From JBBECE01 sp964574935 (GTDB lineage Bacteria; Pseudomonadota; Alphaproteobacteria; Rhizobiales; Devosiaceae), in NCBI GenBank assembly GCA_964574935.1, contig CAZNOZ010000003.1, positions 34,826-98,825 on the forward strand: a stretch of DNA of 64,000 nt, given 5' to 3'. Under the pieces are notes generated by a model. The model saw only the letters and a list, made by a program, of their open reading frames with translations. It made no database searches and was not told the DNA's origin. The position numbers were made by a program, and so were the translations under genes. Shown piece by piece: positions 52,363 to 60,180 of this stretch; within the stretch, counting starts at the first letter, position 1; each line of letters begins with the position of its first letter.

Positions 52363-52935
52363 TTGGATTTCCTCGATTCACGCGAGAAAGTCGTGATGTT
52401 CATCGACGGCGCCAACCTCTATGCCACCGCGAAGGCGCTCGGCACCGACCTCGACTACCGCCGCCTGCTCGAAGAGGTGACCCGCCAGGCGTATCTGCTC
52501 AGGGCCTATTACTACACGGCGCTGATCGAGGATCAGGAGTATTCCTCGATCCGCCCGCTCATCGACTGGCTCGACTACAACGGCTACACGGTCGTCACCA
52601 AGCCGGCGCGGGAATTCACCGACCAGCAGGGGCGCCGCAAGATCAAGGGGTCGATGGACATCGAGCTGACCGTCGATGCCCTGGAGATGTCCGATCACTA
52701 CGACCATCTGGTCCTGTTCTCCGGCGACGGCGATTTCACGGCGCTGGTGGCGGCGGTGCAGCGGCGCGGCAAGAGGGTGACGGTGGTCTCCACCATGTCC
52801 AGCCCCACGCCGATGATCGCCGACGATCTGAGGCGCCGGGCAGACAACTTCGTCGACGTCGCCGACCTGGTGAAAACGGTCGGTCGCGAGCCGGTTGACC
52901 GCAGCGGCAACCGGCAGGAGGATGACGAAGACTGA
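52363..52935 (+). CDS. NYN-domain (LabA/DUF88-like) putative RNase
   Basis: A 190-residue PIN-like NYN nuclease. Acidic catalytic residues are seen in VVMFIDGANLY, KGSMDIELTVDAL and VLFSGDGDFTAL. An acidic tail ends the protein (RQEDDED). Members of this family cut RNA; targets are unknown. The TTG start has GGGAGA six bases upstream. Divergent from rpoZ, with 271 bp between them that must hold both promoters. Confidence 0.85.
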   Translation: MDFLDSREKVVMFIDGANLYATAKALGTDLDYRRLLEEVTRQAYLLRAYYYTALIEDQEYSSIRPLIDWLDYNGYTVVTKPAREFTDQQGRRKIKGSMDIELTVDALEMSDHYDHLVLFSGDGDFTALVAAVQRRGKRVTVVSTMSSPTPMIADDLRRRADNFVDVADLVKTVGREPVDRSGNRQEDDED

Positions 52936-52956
52936 ACCGGAGCCCGGAGAGGTTTC

Positions 52957-53595
52957 CTGCCCGCCTTCGAGCCCGACCATGATTGCGCGCTGTGCCCGCG
53001 GCTGAAGGCGTTTCGCGACGGCAACCGGCGTCGGCATCCCGACTGGTTCAACGCCCCGGTCCCGGGCTGGGGTGACGCGCGACCGCGGCTCATCGTCGTG
53101 GGCCTGGCGCCGGGGCTGAGGGGCGCGAACCGCTCCGGGCGCCCGTTCACCGGCGACACCGCCGGGGAACTGCTCTACGCGACGCTGAAGAGACTTTCCC
53201 TGGCCACCGGCAGTTATGAGGCGCGGGCCGACGACGGATTCGAACTCAAGGGGGTCAGGATCTGCAACGCGGTGCAATGCGTGCCGCCCCAGAACAAGCC
53301 GACGACGACGGAGATCGCCACCTGCCGGCGCTTCCTGAGCGCCACGCTCGACCGGTTCTCGTCCGCCAGAGTGATCCTGGCGCTCGGCGGGATCGCCCAT
53401 CAATCGGTGCTGGCTTCGCTGGGGGAAGCCCGGGCGCCCCATCCCTTCGCACACGGAGCGCGCTACCGGCTCGGCGGCCGCCGGGTGCTGTTCGACAGCT
53501 ATCACTGCTCGCGGCTGAACACCAACACCGGCCGGCTGACCGAGGCGATGTTCGAAAAGGTGGTGGCGGCGGCGAAGGCAGAGGCGCGGCTCTAG
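52957..53595 (+). CDS. Type-5 uracil-DNA glycosylase (UdgB), apparent CTG start
   Basis: A family-5 uracil-DNA glycosylase. It has the GLAPGLRGANRSGRPFTGD motif (about residues 49-67), SYHCSRLNTNTGRLT at the C-terminus and cysteines C10, C13, C108 and C123 positioned for a 4Fe-4S cluster. The reading frame is blocked upstream by the NYN stop (TGA 52933-52935), and between it and the first conserved cysteines no in-frame ATG, GTG or TTG exists. The only candidate is CTG at 52957, four bases after GGAGAGG, giving 212 residues. The first ordinary start (53098) would lose two cysteines and the glycosylase motif's lead-in. Confidence 0.82.
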   Translation: MPAFEPDHDCALCPRLKAFRDGNRRRHPDWFNAPVPGWGDARPRLIVVGLAPGLRGANRSGRPFTGDTAGELLYATLKRLSLATGSYEARADDGFELKGVRICNAVQCVPPQNKPTTTEIATCRRFLSATLDRFSSARVILALGGIAHQSVLASLGEARAPHPFAHGARYRLGGRRVLFDSYHCSRLNTNTGRLTEAMFEKVVAAAKAEARL

Positions 53596-53601
53596 GCGCT
53601 C

Positions 53602-54084
53602 CTACTCGCGCTCCTTCATGAGGCGGGATTTCTGGCGATCCCAGTCGCGGCGCTTCTCGGTCTCGCGCTTGTCGAAGCGCTTCTTGCCCCTGGCGAGGCC
53701 GATCAGGAGCTTGGCGACGCCGCGGTCGTTGAAATAAAGTTTTAGCGGCACGATCGTGAAGCCGGTCTTCTCGACGCCGCCGGTGAGGCGATCGATTTCG
53801 CGTTTGTTCAGAAGCAGTTTGCGGCGTCGGCGCTCCTCGTGGTTGAAGCGCGCGGCCTGGGCCAGCGACCCGATATGCGCGTTGACGAGCCAGATCTCCC
53901 CGCCCTCGGGGCTGACATAGCCCTCGGCGATCTGGCCCTGGCGGGCGCGCAGGGACTTGACCTCCGAGCCGGTGAGCACCAGCCCCGCCTCGAAGGTCTC
54001 GACGATCTCGTAGTCGTAGCGGGCGCGGCGGTTCTCCGCCACCAGACCGGTGGAGACCATGGCGCGCGGCGGCTTTTTGGCCAT
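53602..54084 (-). CDS. smpB: SsrA-binding protein SmpB
   Basis: A 160-residue SmpB, partner of tmRNA in ribosome rescue. It has VAENRRARYDYEIVETFEAGLVLTGSEVKSLR, the KLLLNKREI motif and the basic C-terminal tail (KRETEKRRDWDRQKSRLMKE) that enters the mRNA channel. The ATG gives the standard start; 7 bp after dapA. Confidence 0.95.
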   Translation of the reverse strand: MAKKPPRAMVSTGLVAENRRARYDYEIVETFEAGLVLTGSEVKSLRARQGQIAEGYVSPEGGEIWLVNAHIGSLAQAARFNHEERRRRKLLLNKREIDRLTGGVEKTGFTIVPLKLYFNDRGVAKLLIGLARGKKRFDKRETEKRRDWDRQKSRLMKERE

Positions 54085-54091
54085 TTGCGTG

Positions 54092-54967
54092 TCAGATGAG
54101 TCCGGCCGATGCCATCGCCCGGTCGATGGCTCGCCGGGTGGTCTCGGCGACCGTGACCAGCGGGGCGCGGACCTCGTTGGCGCACAGCGCGAGCTTCGAG
54201 GCGGCGTATTTGACCCCGCCCGGACTGGGCTCGATGAACAGCGCCCGGTGCAGCGGCGCCAGCCGGTCCTGGATCGCAAGCGCGGCGGCGAAATCGCCCA
54301 TCTTCATGGCGTTCTGGAACTCGGCGAGCTGGCGGGGCGCGACATTGGCGGTCACCGAAATGCACCCCACCCCGCCATGGGCGTTGAAGCCCAGGGCGGT
54401 GATGTCCTCGCCGGAGAGCTGCACGAAATCCTCACCCAGCACCCGGCGCTGATCGCTGACGCGGCCGATGTCGGAGGTCGCGTCCTTGACCCCGATGATC
54501 GAGGGGCAGGCCTTGACCAGCGCCTTCATGGTCTCCGGGGAGATGTCGATGCCGGTGCGCGGGGGGATGTTGTAGAGGATGATCGGCAGCGAGGTGGCGG
54601 CGCCGATCTGGCGGAAATGCTCGACGAGCCCGGCCGGGTTGGGCTTGTTGTAGTAGCCGACCACGGAGAGCGCCGCGTCGGCGCCGATTTCCTCGGCGAA
54701 CCCGACCAGCTCGATCGCCTCGCGGGTGGAATTCGAGCCGGCGCCGGCGATCACCGGCACCCGGCCGGCGGACGTCCGGACGCATAATTCCACCACCCGC
54801 CGGTGCTCGTCGTGGCTGAGGGTGGGGGATTCGCCGGTGGTGCCGACCGGCACCAGGCCGCTGGTGCCTTCCGTGACCTGCCACTCGACGAGCTTGACGA
54901 AGGCGTCCTCGTCGAGGGCGCCGTCGCGGAACGGCGTGATCAAGGCGGTCAACGAGCCGCTGAACAT
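54092..54967 (-). CDS. dapA: 4-hydroxy-tetrahydrodipicolinate synthase
   Basis: A 291-residue DHDPS, first committed enzyme of lysine/diaminopimelate synthesis. The Schiff-base lysine is K161 (IIGVKDATSD) and the catalytic tyrosine Y132 (ILYNIPPRTG); VGTTGESPTL is also present. The ATG fits the family start MFSGSLTALITPF. Divergent from the lytic transglycosylase gene. Confidence 0.95.
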   Translation of the reverse strand: MFSGSLTALITPFRDGALDEDAFVKLVEWQVTEGTSGLVPVGTTGESPTLSHDEHRRVVELCVRTSAGRVPVIAGAGSNSTREAIELVGFAEEIGADAALSVVGYYNKPNPAGLVEHFRQIGAATSLPIILYNIPPRTGIDISPETMKALVKACPSIIGVKDATSDIGRVSDQRRVLGEDFVQLSGEDITALGFNAHGGVGCISVTANVAPRQLAEFQNAMKMGDFAAALAIQDRLAPLHRALFIEPSPGGVKYAASKLALCANEVRAPLVTVAETTRRAIDRAMASAGLI

Positions 54968-55290
54968 GGCGTCTATCCTTGCTCCGAATGCGGCCCGGAA
55001 TTGCCCCAGCTTCGCCACGGGGCGGCCAACAAACCACCGCAACTCAACCCAAGTCGGGCACCATAATCGCATGCGCGCGGGGCCACAAGCGGGGGCCCCG
55101 GCGCCGGGCGGCGGCGGCCAAAGCCCCGCTCAGCAACGGTTTGTTCATGGTAACCGAACACCCAATCTTCATCTGCCAATCCTACTTTCCCCGCGTTTCG
55201 TCCGGGCCCGCGGATGTGGCGGCGATGCCGCGCAGGCGGGCGCCGGAGCGAATTGTCGGGACAGGCGTGGGGTAGCCGGCAGGCGTTGGC
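54968..55290. other. Divergent intergenic region between dapA and slt
   Basis: 323 bp that should hold the promoters of both genes. A short inverted repeat CGGTT...AACCG (55137-55156) is the only structure I noted. No coding region or RNA gene is seen. Confidence 0.55.
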
Positions 55291-57333
55291 ATGAGTGCGG
55301 ATGGCTTCAGGAAAGAGGGCGGACGGCTCCGGTCGCGCCTGATCGTGAGCGCGGCGCTGGCACTCGGCGCCGGCGCGGCGGCGGCGCCGGCGGAAACGAT
55401 CGACGCCATCATCTCCTCGGCGCTGGGGGACTATGCACCCGGCGCGGTGGTGAACGAGCGGGGCTCGACGAGCTTCCGGCGGGGGGCGGAGGCGCTCAAG
55501 GCGGGCCATTGGGAAGAGGCCTACGCGCTGGCGCGCGGGATTTCCAACCCGGTCGAGCGCCGGGCCATCCAGTGGGCGGCAATCCAGAATGGAGACGGGG
55601 CGATCGACTATCGGACGGTCGCGAGGTTCGAGGCCGACGCCCCGCATTTCGCGCCCGCGAGCCTGTACAGGACGCGCCTTGAACAGGCGCTCACCGATGC
55701 CGTTCCCGACAAGGACGAGATCATCCGGGTGCTCGGCGGGCACTTGCCGATGACGCTCGACGCCCAGATCGCGCTCGCCGGCGCCTATGTGCTCGACGGG
55801 CAGCGGGAGCGGGCCGGGCGGATCATCGCCCAGCTCTGGGCCAGCAATGTCCTCGACCGGGCGAGAGAAGACACGGTTCTGGCGCGTTTCGGGTCGCTGA
55901 TCGACCGCGACACGCATTGGCAACGTTCGGTGATGCTGCTGATGCACGAGCGCGCCAGCGGCACCGAGCGGATCATGCGCTATCTCAGCCCCGCGCAGGT
56001 TTCGCTGGCCAACGCCGCCATCGCGGTGATGCGCGAGACCTCGAACGCCGCGCGGCTGGTGGACCAGGTGGATCCCCACTACCGGGACCATCCGCTATTC
56101 TGGTGGATCCGGGCGCAATACGCTTTCCATCACGACAACATGCCGCGCGCGGCGGCGATGCTGGGCGAGGCCGCGGGGCCGCTGCCGGAGGCCGCCGAAT
56201 GGTGGTACTTCCGCCGCAAGATCGCCCGGCAGGCGCTCGCCGAGCGCGACTATCGGACCGCCTATCGGGCCGCCGCCGGGTACACCGAAGGGCCGGAAGG
56301 CCGGGTGGTGGACGCGAATTTCCATGCCGGCTGGATCGCGCTCAGGTTCCTCGACGATCCGCAAACGGCGATCACGCATTTCACCAACCAGACCCGGCTT
56401 TCGACCCTTCCCACCTCGATCACGCAGGCGAACTACTGGCTGGGGCGGGCCTATGAGGCGGCCGGCAACGCGGCGGCGGCGCGCCAGGCCTACGCGGTCG
56501 CGGCGGAGTATTCCGGCCAGTATTACGGGCAGCTGGCGCGCGCCAAACTGGGGATCGACCGCGTCGACATCCGCTCCCTGCCCGCCTGGCAGTCGGCCGA
56601 ACTCGCCTTCGACGCCCGCGAGACGGTGCAGGCGGTCCGCCTGATGGCCGGCAACGGGCTCGCCGGGCTGGCAGAGCCGCTGGTGATGACCATCGCCTAT
56701 TCGATCACCGAGGTGGGCGAATACCCCCTCGCCGCGCGGCTCGCGCAGTCCATCGGCGCGCACCACGTGGCGATCCGCATCGCCGAGCTCGCCGAGCAGC
56801 GCGGGGTGGCGATGGATTTGTTCGCCTTTCCCAAGGACGGTCTGCCGGCGAGCTATCGGATCGCCGACATCGACCGGGCGGCGGTCTACGCCGTCGCGCG
56901 GCAGGAGAGCCGCTTCGACCGCAACGCCGTTTCGAGTTCGGGGGCGCGGGGGCTGATGCAGCTGATGCCGGCGACGGCGCGGGAGACCGCGGGCAAGCTC
57001 GGGGTTTCCTACTCGGCGTCGCGGCTGACCGCCGACCCGGCCTACAACGCGCTGCTGGGTTCGACGTATCTCGCCGCGCAGCTGGACCGGTTCGGCAACT
57101 CGCTGGTGCTGGCGGCGGCCGCCTACAACGCCGGCGGCGGCAACGTCAGCAAGTGGATCGCGATTTTCGGCGACCCGCGCCAGGGGCGCGTCGACCCCGT
57201 GGACTGGATCGAGATGATCCCCTTCAACGAGACCCGCGACTACGTCAAGAAGGTGCTGGGCAACTACCAGGTCTACCGGGCGCGCCTGGGCGACGACCGG
57301 ATCGGCATCGAGGGTTTTTTGCGGGGGATCTGA
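55291..57333 (+). CDS. Soluble lytic murein transglycosylase (Slt-type)
   Basis: A 680-residue periplasmic peptidoglycan lyase. A signal peptide (ALALGAGAAAAPAETI) is followed by a long alpha-superhelical U/L domain and a C-terminal SLT domain with the catalytic glutamate E539 in VARQESRFDRNAVSSSGARGLMQLMP, then AAYNAGGGNVSKW. All SLT residues are present. It cleaves glycan strands to anhydro-muropeptides. Confidence 0.9.
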   Translation: MSADGFRKEGGRLRSRLIVSAALALGAGAAAAPAETIDAIISSALGDYAPGAVVNERGSTSFRRGAEALKAGHWEEAYALARGISNPVERRAIQWAAIQNGDGAIDYRTVARFEADAPHFAPASLYRTRLEQALTDAVPDKDEIIRVLGGHLPMTLDAQIALAGAYVLDGQRERAGRIIAQLWASNVLDRAREDTVLARFGSLIDRDTHWQRSVMLLMHERASGTERIMRYLSPAQVSLANAAIAVMRETSNAARLVDQVDPHYRDHPLFWWIRAQYAFHHDNMPRAAAMLGEAAGPLPEAAEWWYFRRKIARQALAERDYRTAYRAAAGYTEGPEGRVVDANFHAGWIALRFLDDPQTAITHFTNQTRLSTLPTSITQANYWLGRAYEAAGNAAAARQAYAVAAEYSGQYYGQLARAKLGIDRVDIRSLPAWQSAELAFDARETVQAVRLMAGNGLAGLAEPLVMTIAYSITEVGEYPLAARLAQSIGAHHVAIRIAELAEQRGVAMDLFAFPKDGLPASYRIADIDRAAVYAVARQESRFDRNAVSSSGARGLMQLMPATARETAGKLGVSYSASRLTADPAYNALLGSTYLAAQLDRFGNSLVLAAAAYNAGGGNVSKWIAIFGDPRQGRVDPVDWIEMIPFNETRDYVKKVLGNYQVYRARLGDDRIGIEGFLRGI

Positions 57334-57505
57334 GGGCCCTCCCCGACCCTCAAACCACCACCAGCGCGAGTGTCTGAAGGGCGCACGGCGAGCCGGATCG
57401 GTCGGCTTTGCGTACGCGGCTTGCGCCTCAATTGCAGGTCTCGGGGCGTTCGGACCCGACATCGAACCACCCGCTGCGATCTCCCGGCTCTGCCGACGGC
57501 CCTCA

Positions 57506-58123
57506 CTACCCCGCCGCCCGCAGCTCGCCCATCGCCTGGCGGACGATCTGCGTCGAGGAGACGAGAAACACCCCGGCCATGATGGCGGCGACGATGAGAT
57601 CGGGCCAGGCGGTATCGGTCAGCCAGACCGCGCCGGCGGCGGCGAGCACCGCGACGTTGCCGATCGCATCGTTGCGCGAACATAGCCACACGGAGCGGAC
57701 ATTGGCGTCGCCGTCGCGGTATTTGAGCAGCAACACGACGCTGGTGACGTTGGCGGCCAGCGCCAGAGCGGCGATCGACCCCATCACCTCGGCCGCCGGC
57801 ACCCCGAGCACCAGTACGTGCCAGGCCGTGGTCAGGAACACCCAAAGGCCCATTGCCGCGAGCGTCAGCCCCTTGAAGAACGCCGCCCGCGCCCGCCAGA
57901 CAAGCGGCCTTCCGATAACCATCAGGGTGATCGAATAGGTTGCGGTGTCGCCGAGGAAATCGAGGGCGTCGGCCTTCAGGGCCTGCGAGCCGGCGAGCCA
58001 GCCGGCGCCCATCTCGACGAAGAACATGGCCCCGTTGATTGCGATGACGGCGGCCAGCGCGCGGCGGTAGGCGGGTGTGAGCCCTTCGAATCTGCCCGTT
58101 TCCGGGGGTGCGGCGGTGGCCAT
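57506..58123 (-). CDS. Cation diffusion facilitator-like membrane protein (no C-terminal domain)
   Basis: A 205-residue protein with about six transmembrane helices resembling CDF (Zn/Co/Fe) exporters. The TM2 metal site reads ADALDFLGD (D52, D55, D59), with Asp where a His or Ser is common; the TM5 region reads SRNDAIGN. The cytosolic metal-sensing C-terminal domain of typical CDFs (about 300 aa) is missing; the protein ends just after TM6. Short CDF-like transporters of this kind are known. Substrate not decided. Confidence 0.75.
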   Translation of the reverse strand: MATAAPPETGRFEGLTPAYRRALAAVIAINGAMFFVEMGAGWLAGSQALKADALDFLGDTATYSITLMVIGRPLVWRARAAFFKGLTLAAMGLWVFLTTAWHVLVLGVPAAEVMGSIAALALAANVTSVVLLLKYRDGDANVRSVWLCSRNDAIGNVAVLAAAGAVWLTDTAWPDLIVAAIMAGVFLVSSTQIVRQAMGELRAAG

Positions 58124-58207
58124 GCCGGCGGCCTACACCGGCCAGCCGGTAAGGTCAATTTCGGCCGGCGCTGGCGCCCCGACCACCCCGCCTGCTAGGA
58201 CAAGGCC

Positions 58208-59167
58208 ATGCTGGAGCGGGCAAAATCGTCGGCGGCGACGGATACGGGTGGCGAGGCACCCCAGGCCGGCGGCGGACTGCGCCTGGTCACCGTCGGCTCG
58301 GCCCGGCGCCAACTCGCGGTCCGGCTCGACGGTTCGCTTGAAGATCCAAGGAAGATCCCGGTGGTCTGCGTGCCGGGGCTGATCCGCAACGCGTCGGATT
58401 TCTCGGCGCTGGTCGGGCATTTGCACGACATGCTGGAGGCGGACTGGCCGGTGATCCGCATCGAGCTGATCGGGCGCGGGGAATCGGCGCGCGAGGAGCG
58501 ACGCACCCCTTACGAGACCGGGCGCGACGTCGCCGACGTCCTGTCGGCGGTCTGGTCGCTGGGCATCGGCCGGGCGATCTGGGTGGGGGAGAACCATGGC
58601 GGGCAGGTGATCGAGCTGATGGCCGTGAGCCACCCGGGGGCGATTGCCGGGGCGGCGTTGATCGACGCCGGGCCGGTGATCGACGTCAGGGGCCTGGTGC
58701 GGCTGAGAACCAACCTCGACTATCTCAAGGACATCCGCGGCGAGACGGCATTCTTCGACGCCGCACGGCACATCCTGGGTCCGGTCTATCCGCTCCTGTC
58801 GACCTCGGCGCTGGACCGGCTGGCGCTGAGGACGCATCGGGTGGGGCGAAGGGGCCGGATCGAGCCGAAGTACGACCCGCGTATCGTCCGGACCCTGGCC
58901 GATTTCGAGAACACGGACGTGCTTTCCACACAGTGGCAGATTTTTGACGCCCTCGGCCACGCGCCGCTGATGATCATGCGCACGGAACTTTCGGACCTGT
59001 TGCGCGCCGAGGTTTTCGAGAAGATGGCGCGGCGGCGGCCCGGTGCGATCCGGATCGACATCCCCAACGAAGGCTCCCCGGCACTGCTGGACGGGCCGTC
59101 GGAGACCGGCTCGCTGGCGGGCTTCGTCTCGGTGATCTCGGCCGAGGACGCGACGGGGAAGGGCTAG
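58208..59167 (+). CDS. Alpha/beta hydrolase, catalytic residues lost
   Basis: A 319-residue alpha/beta-hydrolase fold: VVCVPGLIRNASDF (oxyanion region), LIGRGES, and LIDAGPVIDVRGL. At the nucleophile elbow the expected GxSxG reads GENHG (127-131), with Asn129 in place of Ser. The acid RTELSDLL keeps D263, but the expected GHxPxL histidine motif reads NEGSPALL. Both Ser and His are therefore missing. It is probably a non-enzymatic binding protein; a misread is unlikely because flanking residues are in frame and conserved. Its stop overlaps that of the next gene. Confidence 0.7.
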   Translation: MLERAKSSAATDTGGEAPQAGGGLRLVTVGSARRQLAVRLDGSLEDPRKIPVVCVPGLIRNASDFSALVGHLHDMLEADWPVIRIELIGRGESAREERRTPYETGRDVADVLSAVWSLGIGRAIWVGENHGGQVIELMAVSHPGAIAGAALIDAGPVIDVRGLVRLRTNLDYLKDIRGETAFFDAARHILGPVYPLLSTSALDRLALRTHRVGRRGRIEPKYDPRIVRTLADFENTDVLSTQWQIFDALGHAPLMIMRTELSDLLRAEVFEKMARRRPGAIRIDIPNEGSPALLDGPSETGSLAGFVSVISAEDATGKG

Positions 59168-60045
59168 CCCTCTGAGGGCTCGTCCGATCCGGCCAGCGCG
59201 CGGGCCTGGCCGATCCAGTCGTCGCGGTCGATGCGGCCCCTGAACGAGAGATAGGTGTCGGCCCATTCGACGTTGCCGCGCGACCAGGCGGCGATCTGGT
59301 CGAAGTGGTAGATGCCGAGGGAATTGAGCGTCGCTTCGAGCTTCGGCCCGATGCCCTTGATGGTCTTGAGATCGTCCTTTTCGCCTCCGCGGGGGGCCGC
59401 GAGGAACTCGGGGCGGTTGCCGGCGCCGGCCCCGGCATCGGCGGCGGCGATGCTGTCGAGGCTGGTCTCGTCGGCCATGGCGGCCGGCGGCGTTGGTTCG
59501 CTGGCGGGCGTCTCTTCGGGCGGCGTCGGTTCGGCGGTTGGCGGCTGTTCGGGCGGCGGNNNNNNNNNNNNNNNNNNNNNNNNNNNNNNNNNNNNNNNNN
59601 NNNNNNNNNNNNNNNNNNNNNNNNNNNNNNNNNNNNNNNNNNNNNNNNNNNNNNNNNNNGTCTCGGCGACGGAATCGAGCCGCTCGAGGTCGGCGATTTC
59701 CTCGGCGCCCTCGCCTTCGGCGACCAGCCCGGCCTCTTTTTCCCCGTCGGCGCCCGGATCGGTGGCCTGGGCCGCGATGTCGGAGGCGCCGGCCGCGGTG
59801 GCGGCACCGGCCATGGCCCCGGAGATCGTCGTTGTCGAACGCGCGCGGGTGGCGATCTCGGTCTTGGAGCGTTCCGGCAGCGCCGGCGCGGGTTCCGGGG
59901 CCGGCGTTTCGGCGGGCGCCTCGGGGACCTCCGCCGGCGGGCGCGGGGGCGCGAACAGGCGGCGCGCCAGGTAGCCGAGGATGCAGCCGATCAGATAGGC
60001 GACCAGCAGCACAAGCGCGACTTCGATGACGTGGGGCAGGTTCAT
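59164..60045 (-). CDS. Membrane-anchored helix-hairpin-helix protein; contains assembly gap
   Basis: An N-terminal transmembrane helix (about residues 7-25), a long Ala/Glu/Pro low-complexity linker crossing a 100-N gap, and a C-terminal helix-hairpin-helix region (DDLKTIKGIGPKLEATLNSLG...YHFDQIAAW) like those found in NADH-dehydrogenase-E-like and DUF4332-type proteins. Both sides of the gap happen to be in the same frame. True length is unknown. It ends the envelope cassette with the OmpA and 37-residue genes. Function unknown; HHH units bind nucleic acid or protein. Confidence 0.7.
   Translation of the reverse strand: MNLPHVIEVALVLLVAYLIGCILGYLARRLFAPPRPPAEVPEAPAETPAPEPAPALPERSKTEIATRARSTTTISGAMAGAATAAGASDIAAQATDPGADGEKEAGLVAEGEGAEEIADLERLDSVAEXXXXXXXXXXXXXXXXXXXXXXXXXXXXXXXXXXPPPEQPPTAEPTPPEETPASEPTPPAAMADETSLDSIAAADAGAGAGNRPEFLAAPRGGEKDDLKTIKGIGPKLEATLNSLGIYHFDQIAAWSRGNVEWADTYLSFRGRIDRDDWIGQARALAGSDEPSEG
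59560..59659. other. Assembly gap (100 N)
   Basis: A second run of exactly 100 N, again inside a repetitive proline/glutamate-coding linker (GGCGTCGGTTCGG-like units nearby). Confidence 0.98.
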
Positions 60046-60058
60046 GGCAGCGCGCGCC

Positions 60059-60172
60059 TCAGGCCTTCGGGCCGGTGGTCGAGAACCAACCGGTGATCGC
60101 CCCGATGATCAGCGCCAGCAACACGTAGAGCCAGTATTGGCTGAGCAGATAGGTGATCGAAACGTACGACAT
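60059..60172 (-). CDS. 37-residue single-helix membrane protein
   Basis: A short gene between the OmpA and HHH genes: starts MSYVSITYLLSQYW, has one transmembrane helix (residues 13-31) and ends FSTTGPKA. The ATG has AGAGG at five-base spacing. It begins 8 bp after the OmpA stop and ends 13 bp before the HHH gene start, on the same strand, which is strong positional support. No family is recognised. It may be a small subunit or assembly factor of an envelope complex (inference). Confidence 0.65.
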   Translation of the reverse strand: MSYVSITYLLSQYWLYVLLALIIGAITGWFSTTGPKA

Positions 60173-60180
60173 GGTGCCTC

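Noticed and set aside
53098..53595. GTG-like start at 53098 for the uracil-DNA glycosylase
   Set aside because: It would remove the first two iron-sulfur cysteines and the region before the GLAPG motif, which are readable upstream in the same frame.
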